A stretch of DNA of 64,000 nucleotides, taken from positions 1 through 64,000 of the forward strand of contig JABACD010000005.1 of assembly GCA_014237855.1 (NCBI GenBank), read 5' to 3'. The notes under the pieces were generated by a model, which saw only the letters and a list, made by a program, of their open reading frames with translations, was not told the origin of the DNA and searched no databases. The stretch's first letter is position 1; the number at the start of each line of letters is the position of its first letter. Of the stretch, positions 17,339 through 26,225 are shown piece after piece. The DNA comes from Planctomycetota bacterium (GTDB taxonomy: Bacteria > Planctomycetota > UBA1135 > GCA-002686595). Made by a program: the position numbers and the translations under genes.

Positions 17339-18826
17339 TCAGAATGCGCCGGTGCCCTTGACCACAGCGAAGCCCGTCAGGGCACAGATCACCAGGTCGA
17401 GCAGCAGGGACTGATGCTCGATGTAGTAGAGATCGTAGTCGAGGTTGTCATGGATCTGGTTCTGGCGGGCATAAGAGATCTGCCACAGGCCTGTGATACC
17501 CGGCTTGACGCGCAACCGCTCGCGCTCCACTGCTCCATATTCCTCCACGATGAACTTCATCTCAGGCCGTGGGCCCACCAGACTCATGTCCCCCTTGAAG
17601 ACGTTGATGAACTGGGGAAGCTCATCGAGGCTGTACCGCCGCAGATAGCGCCCGATCTTCGTGATCCGTGGGTCGTAGGGAGAATCTGGAGTGGGCGCAT
17701 CCCCGGAGTTGTTCTGGTGCATCGTCCGGAACTTGTACATCCGAAAGATCTTCCCATCGCGTCCGACGCGCTCCTGAATGAACAGGGCGTTTCCATCAGA
17801 CTCCTTGCGAATCAGGAATGAGAAGACGGCAAAGAGTGGCAGCCCCAGGAGCAGGACGGTGCTCGACACTAGCAGATCCAGCAGTCGCTTGGCCGTCTGG
17901 GTGGTCAGGCTACGGCGACGATCGGCCCTGGTGATCAGCGGTATGGAGTCGACGCTCTGAATGCGAATCTTGTAGGAGAGCAGGTGATAGAAGCGTGGCA
18001 CCACGTGATATCGCACTCCGATCCGCTCGCACTCCGAGAGGATCTCCATCACGTCATCCTCCTCCTGGTCGGGCAGGGCCACGAAGATCTCACTGACCTT
18101 GTACTCTCCAGTGACCCTGCTGAGATCCTCGCGTCCACCCAGCACGGGAATTCGGTCGATGATCTCACCCCGGCGCTCCTCATCCTCGGAGATGAAGCCC
18201 ACCAGGTTCAGCCCAAGAGTTGGCACGAGCATGAACTTGGAGCGCAGCTTCTTGCCCCAGTCGTTCGTCCCGTAGATCAGCACATTGCGATTTCCAATTC
18301 CTCGCATGTGCAACGACTGGATGTACTTGAACGAGAGGAAGCGACTTCCGGTGGTCAGTACCAGGATCACCACGAAGGAGATCACCACGGTTATCCGACT
18401 GAACTGCTCGGTCTGGACAGGGTCGAACTCCAGGTCAATGAAGTTGTGCAACCACAGCAGCGGTTCAATCACCGTCCCCTCTGCACCACGGTTCGCCTTG
18501 CTGAGCAGGATCAGCAGGGTCCAGAAGACAAAGAAGCTGACCACCGTCGCCTTCGCGATCGACTTGTACTCCTCCATGTTGAGAAGGCTCTTCGTCGGTC
18601 GGTACATCCCGAAGGCATGGAAGCTGACCAGGCAGACAGCGGCCATCAGCGCCCAGACCTGACGGTAGACTTCCAGGCCCTGGGTCGGATCGGCGCTCCC
18701 CAGGTTCCATCCAATCAGGTACCCCACCCAACAGGACAGCATCACAATTCCCAGGTCCACGAAGACCTGCGCCGAGAGAATCAGCGGTTCGAAATTGCGA
18801 CGAAGGAAGTTACCGATGGAGGACAT
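17339..18826 (-). CDS. Undecaprenyl-phosphate sugar-1-phosphate transferase (initiating enzyme)
   Basis: A 495-residue polyisoprenyl-phosphate hexose-1-phosphotransferase of the WbaP/WcaJ type. It begins repeat-unit synthesis by moving a sugar-1-phosphate from UDP-sugar to undecaprenyl phosphate. Several TM segments fill residues 12-170. A Rossmann-like CoA_binding_3-type region follows (NRNVLIYGTNDWGKKLRSKF). Another TM comes near residue 315, then the catalytic domain with VGRDGKIFRMYKFRTM, SLDELPQFINVFKGDMS and LVGPRPE. The acidic DE pair and the PRPE motif are intact. First gene of the minus-strand polysaccharide operon. The choice between glucose and galactose cannot be made here. Confidence 0.93.
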   Translation of the reverse strand: MSSIGNFLRRNFEPLILSAQVFVDLGIVMLSCWVGYLIGWNLGSADPTQGLEVYRQVWALMAAVCLVSFHAFGMYRPTKSLLNMEEYKSIAKATVVSFFVFWTLLILLSKANRGAEGTVIEPLLWLHNFIDLEFDPVQTEQFSRITVVISFVVILVLTTGSRFLSFKYIQSLHMRGIGNRNVLIYGTNDWGKKLRSKFMLVPTLGLNLVGFISEDEERRGEIIDRIPVLGGREDLSRVTGEYKVSEIFVALPDQEEDDVMEILSECERIGVRYHVVPRFYHLLSYKIRIQSVDSIPLITRADRRRSLTTQTAKRLLDLLVSSTVLLLGLPLFAVFSFLIRKESDGNALFIQERVGRDGKIFRMYKFRTMHQNNSGDAPTPDSPYDPRITKIGRYLRRYSLDELPQFINVFKGDMSLVGPRPEMKFIVEEYGAVERERLRVKPGITGLWQISYARQNQIHDNLDYDLYYIEHQSLLLDLVICALTGFAVVKGTGAF

Positions 18827-18916
18827 GGTGGGGAGTCCACAACGACCAAAGCTTGACGAAAATCAGGGTCAGAGCCTTCAAGTGGGTGCTGCGGTGCTCC
18901 AGAACGTCAGGTGAGG

Positions 18917-19615
18917 TTATCCAGATTGGTCCGTGGAAGGTAGCTCTCCGAGGCGGGACAGAAGGCCAGGAACCGTATCGGCTGCACGACCCGCCTGAGC
19001 TGGATAGTGAACTCGAAAGCTGCTCGCTCCCCCATGCCCTGCCTGGTCAGTGACCGCTCTGAGCGCCCCCCAGGGCACCCCCGCCCTCTCGGCCACCGCC
19101 GCAGCCGCGGCGGTCTCCATGTCCGCCACACAGTCCCCTCGATAGGCCCGGGCCAGCCGGAGGCGCCTCCAGATCGACATCACAGGCTGGTCAGCGGTCA
19201 GGAACCACCCCGTTCGCCCGGGTCTTTCCGCTTGCCAGGCCGCCAGGAGAGAGGGATCAGCGCTGGACTCGCGACCCTCCCGTACAGCGAGATCCGCCTG
19301 CACGGCGGTCTCGCAGTGGACCAGGGTTCCCGGTCTCAGGTGTCGGCGCAATCCGCCGCAGGTCCCCACGATCAGGAGCCGGTTGACACCTTCAGAGAGC
19401 AGCAGAGCCGCGGCATGAGCAGCCCGGACCTTGCCGACCCCAGCCACACAGGCCAGGGCCCCATGACCTCCCAGCTCGAGCTCCAGGAGCGAGTGGCCGC
19501 CCTGCTCGCGCCCTCTGGATCCAGCCTCGCGTAGGGCTCCCAGCTCCTCGGGTAGTGCGCACAGGATCCCGGTCAGAGTGCTTTCCTGGCATCGAGCTTG
19601 TACCACTTCGTCCAT
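18917..19615 (-). CDS. Nucleoside phosphorylase/MTA-SAH nucleosidase family protein
   Basis: A 232-residue protein of the PNP/UDP phosphorylase fold. Signatures include TGILCALPEELGAL at the N-terminus, VAGVGKVRAAHAAALLL, LLIVGTCGGLRRHL and VADMETAAAAAVAERAGVPW. The last is the substrate-binding MExA/E region seen in MTA/SAH nucleosidases and in futalosine hydrolases. Expected reaction: cleavage of a purine nucleoside glycosidic bond. An upstream TTG at 19651 is in frame, but the ATG at 19615 (MDEVVQARCQ) leaves a proper divergent spacer to the plus-strand gene. Followed by the polysaccharide operon after about 90 bp. Hopanoid-pathway and menaquinone-pathway members look alike, so no symbol is given. 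Confidence 0.82.
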   Translation of the reverse strand: MDEVVQARCQESTLTGILCALPEELGALREAGSRGREQGGHSLLELELGGHGALACVAGVGKVRAAHAAALLLSEGVNRLLIVGTCGGLRRHLRPGTLVHCETAVQADLAVREGRESSADPSLLAAWQAERPGRTGWFLTADQPVMSIWRRLRLARAYRGDCVADMETAAAAAVAERAGVPWGALRAVTDQAGHGGASSFRVHYPAQAGRAADTVPGLLSRLGELPSTDQSG

Positions 19616-19650
19616 GGTCAGCTTATTGTGACCCGCGATCGACGCCTCCA

Positions 19651-22032
19651 ATGCGAAAAAGCGACTCTCTCTTCTTTCTCTCTGGCGCGGCCGCCCTCGT
19701 CTACCAGACGGTATGGATCCGTCTGCTCGCCCGGCTCCTGGGTAGCGATGCCGGAGGACTGGCCATCGTGCTGGCAGTCTTCATGGGCGGCATGGCGCTG
19801 GGAGCCACGTGCCTCGCAGGCGTCGCACGCCGCACCTCCCGACCGGTTCTGCTCTTCGCCCTACTCGAGATCGGGCTTGGAATCTGGGCTGCACTCTCTC
19901 CGATGATGTTTGCACTGGTCGAGCCCACCAGTGATGGTCTGACCCGGCTCTTGCTCACCGTGACGATGTTGCTCCCACCAACCATCGTCATGGGAGCGAC
20001 CTTCCCGCTCATGGCCCGGCTCACGATCCGTGCGGAGGGCCAGACGGGCACCGAGACTTCGGCCTTCTACGGATCCAACACCCTCGGCGCTGCCTTCGGA
20101 GCACTGCTCGGGCCACTGCTCCTGATGCCATGGCTGGGGCTCTCCAAGGCACTCTTCGCCGCGGCCCTGCTCGACGTGCTCGTCGGTGTGCTGGCCCTCT
20201 CCTGGCTGAGCTCGGCGGGAGAAAAGGAGCGGCCGACTCGAGAAGCTCATACCCCGCTCCCCTGGATCGATCCGCTACTGATCGCCACCTTCCTGGTTGG
20301 CTTCTGTGGACTCGGCCTCGAGGTGATCCTCGCACGGCTGCTGGTCACCGTGACGGGATCTTCGGTCTACGCCTACGCGATCGTCCTGGGAGTTTTTCTG
20401 GCGGGGATCGGTCTGGGTAGTCGACAGCTCGTCCAGCGTGGCGATCCAAAGGGACGGGGCCTGCGTGCCGATGCCAGCACCTTCCAGTGGGTCGCCCTGG
20501 CCCTGCCCGCCCTGACCCTCGCGGGTCTGCTGGCCCTGCGCTGGCAGCTGGGAGAGGGAGATCTCTTCGGCGCCCTGCAAAACCGGATGCCTGTGGGTGC
20601 CAGCGTCCCCAGACTGTGGGCATCCCATGCCCTGCTTGCGGCTCTGGCACTGCTCCCCCCGGCCCTGGCACTCGGCGCGGCACTGCCATCCGCGGCGGCA
20701 GGCTTCGCCGAGCGCTTCGATCCCGAGCTGCGCGAGCGAGCCCTCGCGCGAATCTACACCTTCAACACCACCGGCGCCCTCTTCGGCACGCTCTGCGCGG
20801 GTTTCCTGCTTCTGCCCCGTCTGGGTCCCGAACTGGCCCTGCTCCCGCTGCTCGCGTGTCCCTTGCTCGCGGGACTGATGACGGGGACCAAGCGTGTTGC
20901 CCGAACTACGCTGGCACTGGTCGCCACCCTGGGTCTGGGCTTGCTGCTCCGGGGCTCCTCCACCACTGAACAGAACCTGGAGGTGCTGTACCTGGAACAC
21001 GATGCCCATGCCTCGGTCAGCGTCGAGGAGGTCACCAAGCCCGATGCGGGTCGCGTGCGTTCCTTGCGCGTCAATGGGAAAGTGGTCGCCACCACCGCTC
21101 CGGTTGACCTACGTCTGCAACTGCTCCTCGGGCACGTACCAGGACTCCTGCACGGGCAGGTCAAGAGCGCCCTGGTGATCGGACTCGGGACAGGAATGAC
21201 AGCTGGCTCGCTGCTGGACCTCGAGGGCCTCGAACACCTCGACCTGTTCGAGATCTCCGCGGCGGTCCCCGGAGGAACAAGGCAGTTCGCCGAGTGGAAC
21301 AACAATGTGGTCGATGATCCACGCACGCACCTGCATCACGTCGACGGTCGTCACGCACTGGCGACTAGCACGGAGCAATGGGATCTGATCACCTCCGATC
21401 CCATCCATCCCTGGACGCGAGGCTCCAGCGACCTCTACGCCAGGGAGCACTTCGAGCAGATGGCCGAGCACCTTGCACCGGGAGGGGTCGCTTCTCAGTG
21501 GTTGCCCCTCTACCAGCTTTCGACCCTGGACGTGCAGACAGTCGTCGCCACCTGGTGCGCGGCCTTCCCCCACGTCTCCGCCTGGCTCACGGCCTACGAC
21601 CTGGCGCTGATAGGATCCCTCGAGCCCCTGCCCGGCCTCGAGGAGAGCAGTGAGCTCTCAGGTGACCTGGCCCTGCACCTCTCCGACGCAGGCCTGCACT
21701 CGGCTCGGGGACTGCTCGCGCTTCAGGTAGCCGACGATACCTCCCTGAGAGCCTTCGCGGAGGGCGTCGAGCCCATGAGCGACGACCAGCCGGTGCTCGA
21801 ATTCCGTGCTCCCTTCTCCTTCCTCGGGGGCTATGCCACCGAGGTGCTGGCCTGGGCGGGGCGCCCGGAGTTCGTGGACCAGCTACCGGCTTCGGCTCGT
21901 CCCCGTGCCCGTGAGGTTCGGGACGCCCTGGATGAGTTCCTCTCGGAGCTACCAGGCGGCTGGACCGCTGCTGCTCGTCGCTACGGAGAGCGACTCCTGG
22001 CCCTGCCCTCTGCTAATTTGGACCAGAGCTGA
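19651..22032 (+). CDS. Membrane-fused spermidine-synthase-like protein
   Basis: About 793 residues. The first 480 hold many hydrophobic segments (FFLSGAAALVYQTVWIRLLA, AIVLAVFMGGMALGA and others), a pattern I know from transporter-like halves fused to aminopropyltransferase domains. The C-terminal part has the SAM/dcSAM Rossmann motif LVIGLGTGMTAG near residue 510, an acidic FEISAAVPG, HVDGRHAL, and ITSDPIHPWTRGSSDLYARE. That last motif is common to the large membrane-bound spermidine-synthase-like family. True polyamine synthesis has not been shown for most of these proteins. The ATG at 19651 is preferred over an earlier in-frame GTG at 19555 that overlaps the divergent nucleosidase gene. 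The next gene begins 52 bp downstream. Confidence 0.85.
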   Translation: MRKSDSLFFLSGAAALVYQTVWIRLLARLLGSDAGGLAIVLAVFMGGMALGATCLAGVARRTSRPVLLFALLEIGLGIWAALSPMMFALVEPTSDGLTRLLLTVTMLLPPTIVMGATFPLMARLTIRAEGQTGTETSAFYGSNTLGAAFGALLGPLLLMPWLGLSKALFAAALLDVLVGVLALSWLSSAGEKERPTREAHTPLPWIDPLLIATFLVGFCGLGLEVILARLLVTVTGSSVYAYAIVLGVFLAGIGLGSRQLVQRGDPKGRGLRADASTFQWVALALPALTLAGLLALRWQLGEGDLFGALQNRMPVGASVPRLWASHALLAALALLPPALALGAALPSAAAGFAERFDPELRERALARIYTFNTTGALFGTLCAGFLLLPRLGPELALLPLLACPLLAGLMTGTKRVARTTLALVATLGLGLLLRGSSTTEQNLEVLYLEHDAHASVSVEEVTKPDAGRVRSLRVNGKVVATTAPVDLRLQLLLGHVPGLLHGQVKSALVIGLGTGMTAGSLLDLEGLEHLDLFEISAAVPGGTRQFAEWNNNVVDDPRTHLHHVDGRHALATSTEQWDLITSDPIHPWTRGSSDLYAREHFEQMAEHLAPGGVASQWLPLYQLSTLDVQTVVATWCAAFPHVSAWLTAYDLALIGSLEPLPGLEESSELSGDLALHLSDAGLHSARGLLALQVADDTSLRAFAEGVEPMSDDQPVLEFRAPFSFLGGYATEVLAWAGRPEFVDQLPASARPRAREVRDALDEFLSELPGGWTAAARRYGERLLALPSANLDQS

Positions 22033-22083
22033 GCTCAGCGTCCCGCCGCTCGGCTCGAGTCTCGATTATCATCGGCGGCGACC

Positions 22084-23688
22084 ATGAGTTCCCGTACTGA
22101 GGAGGCCTCGCTGCCCGACCGCTGTGACTTGCTGGTGATCGGCGCAGGACTTGCCGGAGTCAGCGCTGCACTTCGGGTCAAGTGCACCAGCCCGCTGTCT
22201 CAGGTGATCCTGGTCGAGTCCGAACGAGACCTACCAGAGACAGGCTGGAGCGAGGCCTTGCCTCCTGGTGCAACAGTCTTCTTCACCAAGGCCCTGCGGG
22301 CTGGTGACCTGCTCGTTCGAGGCCACCTGCCATCCCATGGCAACCACGAGTGGTTTGCAGCCTCCGACCTGGACCCGCTGGCGGCGATGAGCTCCGTGGG
22401 CTGCCAGGAAACGGCACGAGCCTTCCACGTCGACGTGCCGCGACTGCGCTCATCTCTGCTGACGCGAGCGAGAGCAGCTGGAGTGGTCGTGAGCCTGGGA
22501 ACGCGGGTCAAGCGGACCGAGCTGACCTGGCCAGAGAGTCGGGTTCGCCTCGCCAACACCCTGGGGACGCGTGATCTCGACGCTCGCTGGATCATCGATG
22601 GAAGCGGCGTAGAGGCCTGCCTGGCAAGGGAACACGGGCTTCTCCAGGAGCTGGGGACCACGGGAAGCTGGGTCGCAGGAGCCAACTGGACCGGCACGCT
22701 TCGGCTCGACAGCCTGGAACTCGTCGCTCCGAAGGACTCCTCCTGCTGGAGGCCAAGAGAGTTTGCCACCCACGACTTCTGCCTTCCGCACGGCCGCGTC
22801 AGCCTCCGGCCCCATGTCGGCGGAGGCACCAGCGCAATCCTGACCCTGGATCGAGCCGCCGAGGAGAGCAGACCGCATCGCGGCACGCCGCTCGAGAGCT
22901 ACTCACACTGGGTGCGAACGATGCCCGGAGTCCGGGAAGTGCTGGCCCAGGCCCGTCTCGAGTCTTCCAGCTTCCGCGCAACTCGGCAGATCGACTGGAC
23001 CGTGAGCCGGGTCTGTGCACGCGGCTGGTTCCTCGTGGGAGATTCAGCTGGTCGCCGGAGCACCTCGAGCTCCAGCTCCCTCAACAGGCTCGCCGAGGAT
23101 GTCTGGATCGCGGCCGACTTGATCGCCGCGGAACTCAACGGGGATTCCTCCGAGGTCGAGATCCTGGAGCGACTGCATCGACACGACCAGGCAGCTCGAG
23201 CACGAGCAACTGTCGAGGCCCCTGAGGCGGGCGAACAATCTGCCCCTCTCCGCGCCGACGCGATCCTCCAGGCAGCTGCTTCTTGCATGGATATCGCAGC
23301 CGAGAGCTGGCACCTGAGGAGAGCCGAGCTCGCTGCGGACCAACTGCCTCGAGGTTCCCGCCTGACCCCCTGGCTCGGCGCCCTCAGGGGCACGGTGCTG
23401 TCCCGTCTCCGGAGACTCGCCCAGCTGCGTCTTGATTCTGGGCTTCGAGGTACTCACAACCGCCGCTGGCACCCCACCGTGAGAGCGAATGGCACGCTTC
23501 TTCCCCTGACCACCACACTCGCGTTCTGGATGCGCGCCGAGTTCGCTGGTCTGCGGCACGCGATGACCCCGGTTCGCAATGACAGTCATGTGACGAGCAC
23601 CGCCGAGATCTCCCAGCGTGCCGCCCGGGCCCTGGAGACAGCTCGCGGCAGCGCCGCGAGCCCGCAGGTGGCCCCCCCACGAGCCTGA
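22084..23688 (+). CDS. FAD-dependent oxidoreductase (halogenase/geranylgeranyl-reductase-like fold)
   Basis: A 534-residue flavoprotein. The FAD-binding Rossmann motif is LLVIGAGLAGVSAALRV near residue 17, and WFLVGDSAGRRSTSSSSSL near residue 318 is the second FAD contact. The middle part (DVPRLRSSLLTRARAAGVVV, then WIIDGSGVEACLAREHGL) matches the flavin monooxygenase/halogenase layout. The W-x-W-x-I-P motif of flavin-dependent halogenases is not present, so halogenation is not supported. It follows the spermidine-synthase-like gene on the same strand and precedes an epimerase, perhaps a three-gene unit. Substrate unknown. Confidence 0.8.
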   Translation: MSSRTEEASLPDRCDLLVIGAGLAGVSAALRVKCTSPLSQVILVESERDLPETGWSEALPPGATVFFTKALRAGDLLVRGHLPSHGNHEWFAASDLDPLAAMSSVGCQETARAFHVDVPRLRSSLLTRARAAGVVVSLGTRVKRTELTWPESRVRLANTLGTRDLDARWIIDGSGVEACLAREHGLLQELGTTGSWVAGANWTGTLRLDSLELVAPKDSSCWRPREFATHDFCLPHGRVSLRPHVGGGTSAILTLDRAAEESRPHRGTPLESYSHWVRTMPGVREVLAQARLESSSFRATRQIDWTVSRVCARGWFLVGDSAGRRSTSSSSSLNRLAEDVWIAADLIAAELNGDSSEVEILERLHRHDQAARARATVEAPEAGEQSAPLRADAILQAAASCMDIAAESWHLRRAELAADQLPRGSRLTPWLGALRGTVLSRLRRLAQLRLDSGLRGTHNRRWHPTVRANGTLLPLTTTLAFWMRAEFAGLRHAMTPVRNDSHVTSTAEISQRAARALETARGSAASPQVAPPRA

Positions 23689-23771
23689 AGCCAGGGATCG
23701 TCAGGGAAGAAGGCTCCGAGGGGATAGGGTAGACTCTTCCGGCCCAGGCCCACCAGCACCCTCCCGTCCTC

Positions 23772-24701
23772 ATGCGCATCTCGCTCACCGGCGCGACCGG
23801 TTTCATCGGTAACTACCTCGTCAAGGCGCTCACCGAGCGCGGCCACGATCTGCGCCTGCTCATCCGTGAAGGCCGCGAGGACGCGGTGCCCGCGACCAGC
23901 GCTGGATCGGTGGAGCTGTTCGTTGGTGACCTCACCAACCCCGAGAGCATCAATGGATTCCTCAAGGACAGCGAACGCCTGATCCACCTGGCGGCAGCGC
24001 ACGACCACATCCCCGACGAGGAGATGCGCAACATCACCGTAGGCGGCACCGAGGCGCTGCTCGAGGACGCCAAGCGCCAGGGACTGACCAAGAAGGAGGA
24101 GTTCGAGATCTGGATCGTCTCCTCGGCCGTCATCGGTGCACCGGTCTACAGCTACTACCGCGATACCAAGCGAATCCAGGAGAAGCTGATTCGCGGCTCG
24201 GGAATCAACTGGACGTCCTTTCGGCCCACGCTCGTCTATGGCGTTGGCGACTACCGCCATACCGCCTCGATCCTGCGTAAGTGCGCCCAGCAGGGCGGGA
24301 AGATGTGGATCCCCCACGACGGGAAGTCTCGGATCAGCCCAGTCCACGTCGATGACGTGATCAACGCCATCATGCTGTTCTGGGACTTTGATCGTGGGGT
24401 CGACTGTTGCTACGAGCTTGCTGGTCCCGCTGCCCTGAGCTACAACGACTTCATCGACACGACCATCATCGCAGCGGGTGGAACCGTGTCGCGCAAGAAC
24501 ATGTCCAAGAAGTGGGCTGACCGCCTCATCTTCCTGAAGGGTCTGTTCAAGGACAACACAGCTGATCGCCGGGCGTCCGCCTACTTCACCCTGCACCACG
24601 AACACGACATCACCAACGCCGTGGACGAGCTGGGCTGGAGCCCGCGTCCTTACTCCGAAGGAATTAGCCAGGTCGCCGAGGGTGATTGGTGGAGGGAGTA
24701 G
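23772..24701 (+). CDS. NAD-dependent epimerase/dehydratase-like protein (extended or atypical SDR)
   Basis: A 309-residue SDR protein. NAD(P) site GATGFIGNYL at residues 7-16; LIHLAAAHDH follows; WIVSSAVIGAPV holds the Ser. The Y-x3-K pair appears shifted as Y136-R-D-T-K139 in SYYRDTK. SFRPTLVYGVGD and SRISPVHVDDVINAI are conserved in sugar epimerases and in related 3-beta-HSD-like reductases. No membrane segment. The long frame on the opposite strand (23586-24605) is a shadow. Whether it acts on a sugar nucleotide or another metabolite is open; it is not in the polysaccharide operon and lies 84 bp after the FAD gene. Confidence 0.85.
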   Translation: MRISLTGATGFIGNYLVKALTERGHDLRLLIREGREDAVPATSAGSVELFVGDLTNPESINGFLKDSERLIHLAAAHDHIPDEEMRNITVGGTEALLEDAKRQGLTKKEEFEIWIVSSAVIGAPVYSYYRDTKRIQEKLIRGSGINWTSFRPTLVYGVGDYRHTASILRKCAQQGGKMWIPHDGKSRISPVHVDDVINAIMLFWDFDRGVDCCYELAGPAALSYNDFIDTTIIAAGGTVSRKNMSKKWADRLIFLKGLFKDNTADRRASAYFTLHHEHDITNAVDELGWSPRPYSEGISQVAEGDWWRE

Positions 24702-24719
24702 AGTCTCACCCAGCTCGCG

Positions 24720-26225
24720 TCAGGCTCTCTCAATGAGCCTCGCGTAGAAGCGAATCATCTCGAGGTAATTGCGGGTCGAGATGCGCTCGTCCGTACCGTG
24801 AATCCGGGAGAGATCCTCGGGCCCCAGGCGAATGCCGTTGAAGCGATACACGTTCTTCGAGAGCCCGGCGTAGTGCCGCGCATCCGTGGCCCCCAGCACG
24901 AGGGTCGGAGCCACCTGGACGCCGGGGTAGCACTCACGAATGGTCGTCTCCAGCAGGGTCCAGGCCGGTCCCTCCACCGGAGAGATGCTCGAGGACTCCC
25001 AGGGCTCTCCCATCACGCTGATCTGTACTCGGGGATCGTCGATCACAGAGCGCACATGCTCCATGACCGAATCAATCGAGTCCCGGCTGTGGATCCGAAA
25101 GTTGACACTGGCGGTTGCCACCTCGGGCAGAACATTGGGCGCCACCCCCGCGTGCGCCATGGTCACCGCGGTGGTCGTGCGTAGCAGAGCTGCCGTGGAA
25201 GCGCTCGACTCCAGGGAGGCCAGGAGCAGCGGCTCCGTGATCCAGCGGTTGGTGATGAGCAGCTTGGGCCAGAACTCCATCTCGCGTGCCAGCTCGTCGA
25301 AGAAGAGGGCCGCCACTCCATCGACCTCTGCGTCCATGGGCTCGCTCTCCAGTGCTGATAGGGCCTTGGCCAGCACCCCGAGAGAGGTCTGTCGTTCGGG
25401 CATGGAGGAGTGCCCGCCCTCGAGCTCGACCCGCAGCTCCAGATCGATGGCCCCCTTCTCTGCAATTCCTATCCCAGCTACCAGCCCAGGAACCGTGTCG
25501 ATGACACCGTCCAGCACTGCAAAGCCCTCGTCCAGAATGAGATAAGGCTCGAGCCCTTCCTCTTCGAATTGCAGGGCCAGCGCCGCCGCTCCCTCAGAGC
25601 CACCGATCTCCTCGTCCATCCCAATGGCGACGATCACACTTCGACGCGGGCGAAATCCATCGGTCAGGAGGTGCTCGATGGCCTCGAGTATTGCCAGAGC
25701 TGAGCCCTTGTCGTCGAGCGTGCCCCGTCCCCAGATGAAGCCCCCTGTGATCTCTCCCGAGAAGGGAGGGAGCGTCCAATCCTCGAGCGCTTCCTGCTCG
25801 ACTGGCACCACATCCAGGTGAGCCAGGAGCAGGAGCGGGTCTAGCTCTGGTTCCGTCCCACTCCAGCGAAAGACAAGGGAACGCGAGTGGCGCTCGAACT
25901 CGAGCTGCTCCACCAGGGGAGCAAAGGTATCGACCACGTAGTCCGCCATGTACTCCAGGCGCCCCAGCTCCAAGGCACTGGGCTCGCTGGCGGAGACCGA
26001 GGCGATCTGAATCGCCCGGCTCAGACGCTCGCAAAGACGCCGCTGATCCAGCTCCAGAGGAGGCGCCTCGGCCGTCGAGACAGGCGCCCTCTCCAGCCGC
26101 AGGGCCCGAGTCACCATCACGACTGAAACGACCACTGCTACCAGGAGGACGACGACCAGAGGTCTCTTGAGAAGATTCAATGAAGGTTGCTCCCGCGCGA
26201 GCTCAGGAGTGCCGCCACTGGCCAT
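24720..26225 (-). CDS. M20 family metallopeptidase (carboxypeptidase S / PM20D1 type), membrane-anchored
   Basis: A 501-residue dinuclear zinc hydrolase. An N-terminal TM (residues about 22-38) anchors it, with the catalytic part outside. Metal and catalytic residues are visible: H136-L-D138 in LLLAHLDVVPV, D171 in GRGTLDDKGS, the E205-E206 pair in MDEEIGGSEG, and a late His in TDARHYAGLS. A lid/dimerisation domain (GHSSMPERQTSLGVLAKAL) lies between. Length and TM fit the CPS1/PM20D1 group, which acts on N-acyl amino acids and peptides. It overlaps the upstream acyl-CoA ligase gene by 23 bp and ends the acs operon. Confidence 0.9.
   Translation of the reverse strand: MASGGTPELAREQPSLNLLKRPLVVVLLVAVVVSVVMVTRALRLERAPVSTAEAPPLELDQRRLCERLSRAIQIASVSASEPSALELGRLEYMADYVVDTFAPLVEQLEFERHSRSLVFRWSGTEPELDPLLLLAHLDVVPVEQEALEDWTLPPFSGEITGGFIWGRGTLDDKGSALAILEAIEHLLTDGFRPRRSVIVAIGMDEEIGGSEGAAALALQFEEEGLEPYLILDEGFAVLDGVIDTVPGLVAGIGIAEKGAIDLELRVELEGGHSSMPERQTSLGVLAKALSALESEPMDAEVDGVAALFFDELAREMEFWPKLLITNRWITEPLLLASLESSASTAALLRTTTAVTMAHAGVAPNVLPEVATASVNFRIHSRDSIDSVMEHVRSVIDDPRVQISVMGEPWESSSISPVEGPAWTLLETTIRECYPGVQVAPTLVLGATDARHYAGLSKNVYRFNGIRLGPEDLSRIHGTDERISTRNYLEMIRFYARLIERA

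Noticed and set aside
22084..23688. Flavin-dependent halogenase
   Set aside because: The FAD fold is similar, but the diagnostic W-x-W-x-I-P motif is missing.
23586..24605. Minus-strand open frame of 339 codons
   Set aside because: Opposite the epimerase gene, which has GATGFIGNYL and other SDR motifs. The minus frame is a GC-rich shadow.
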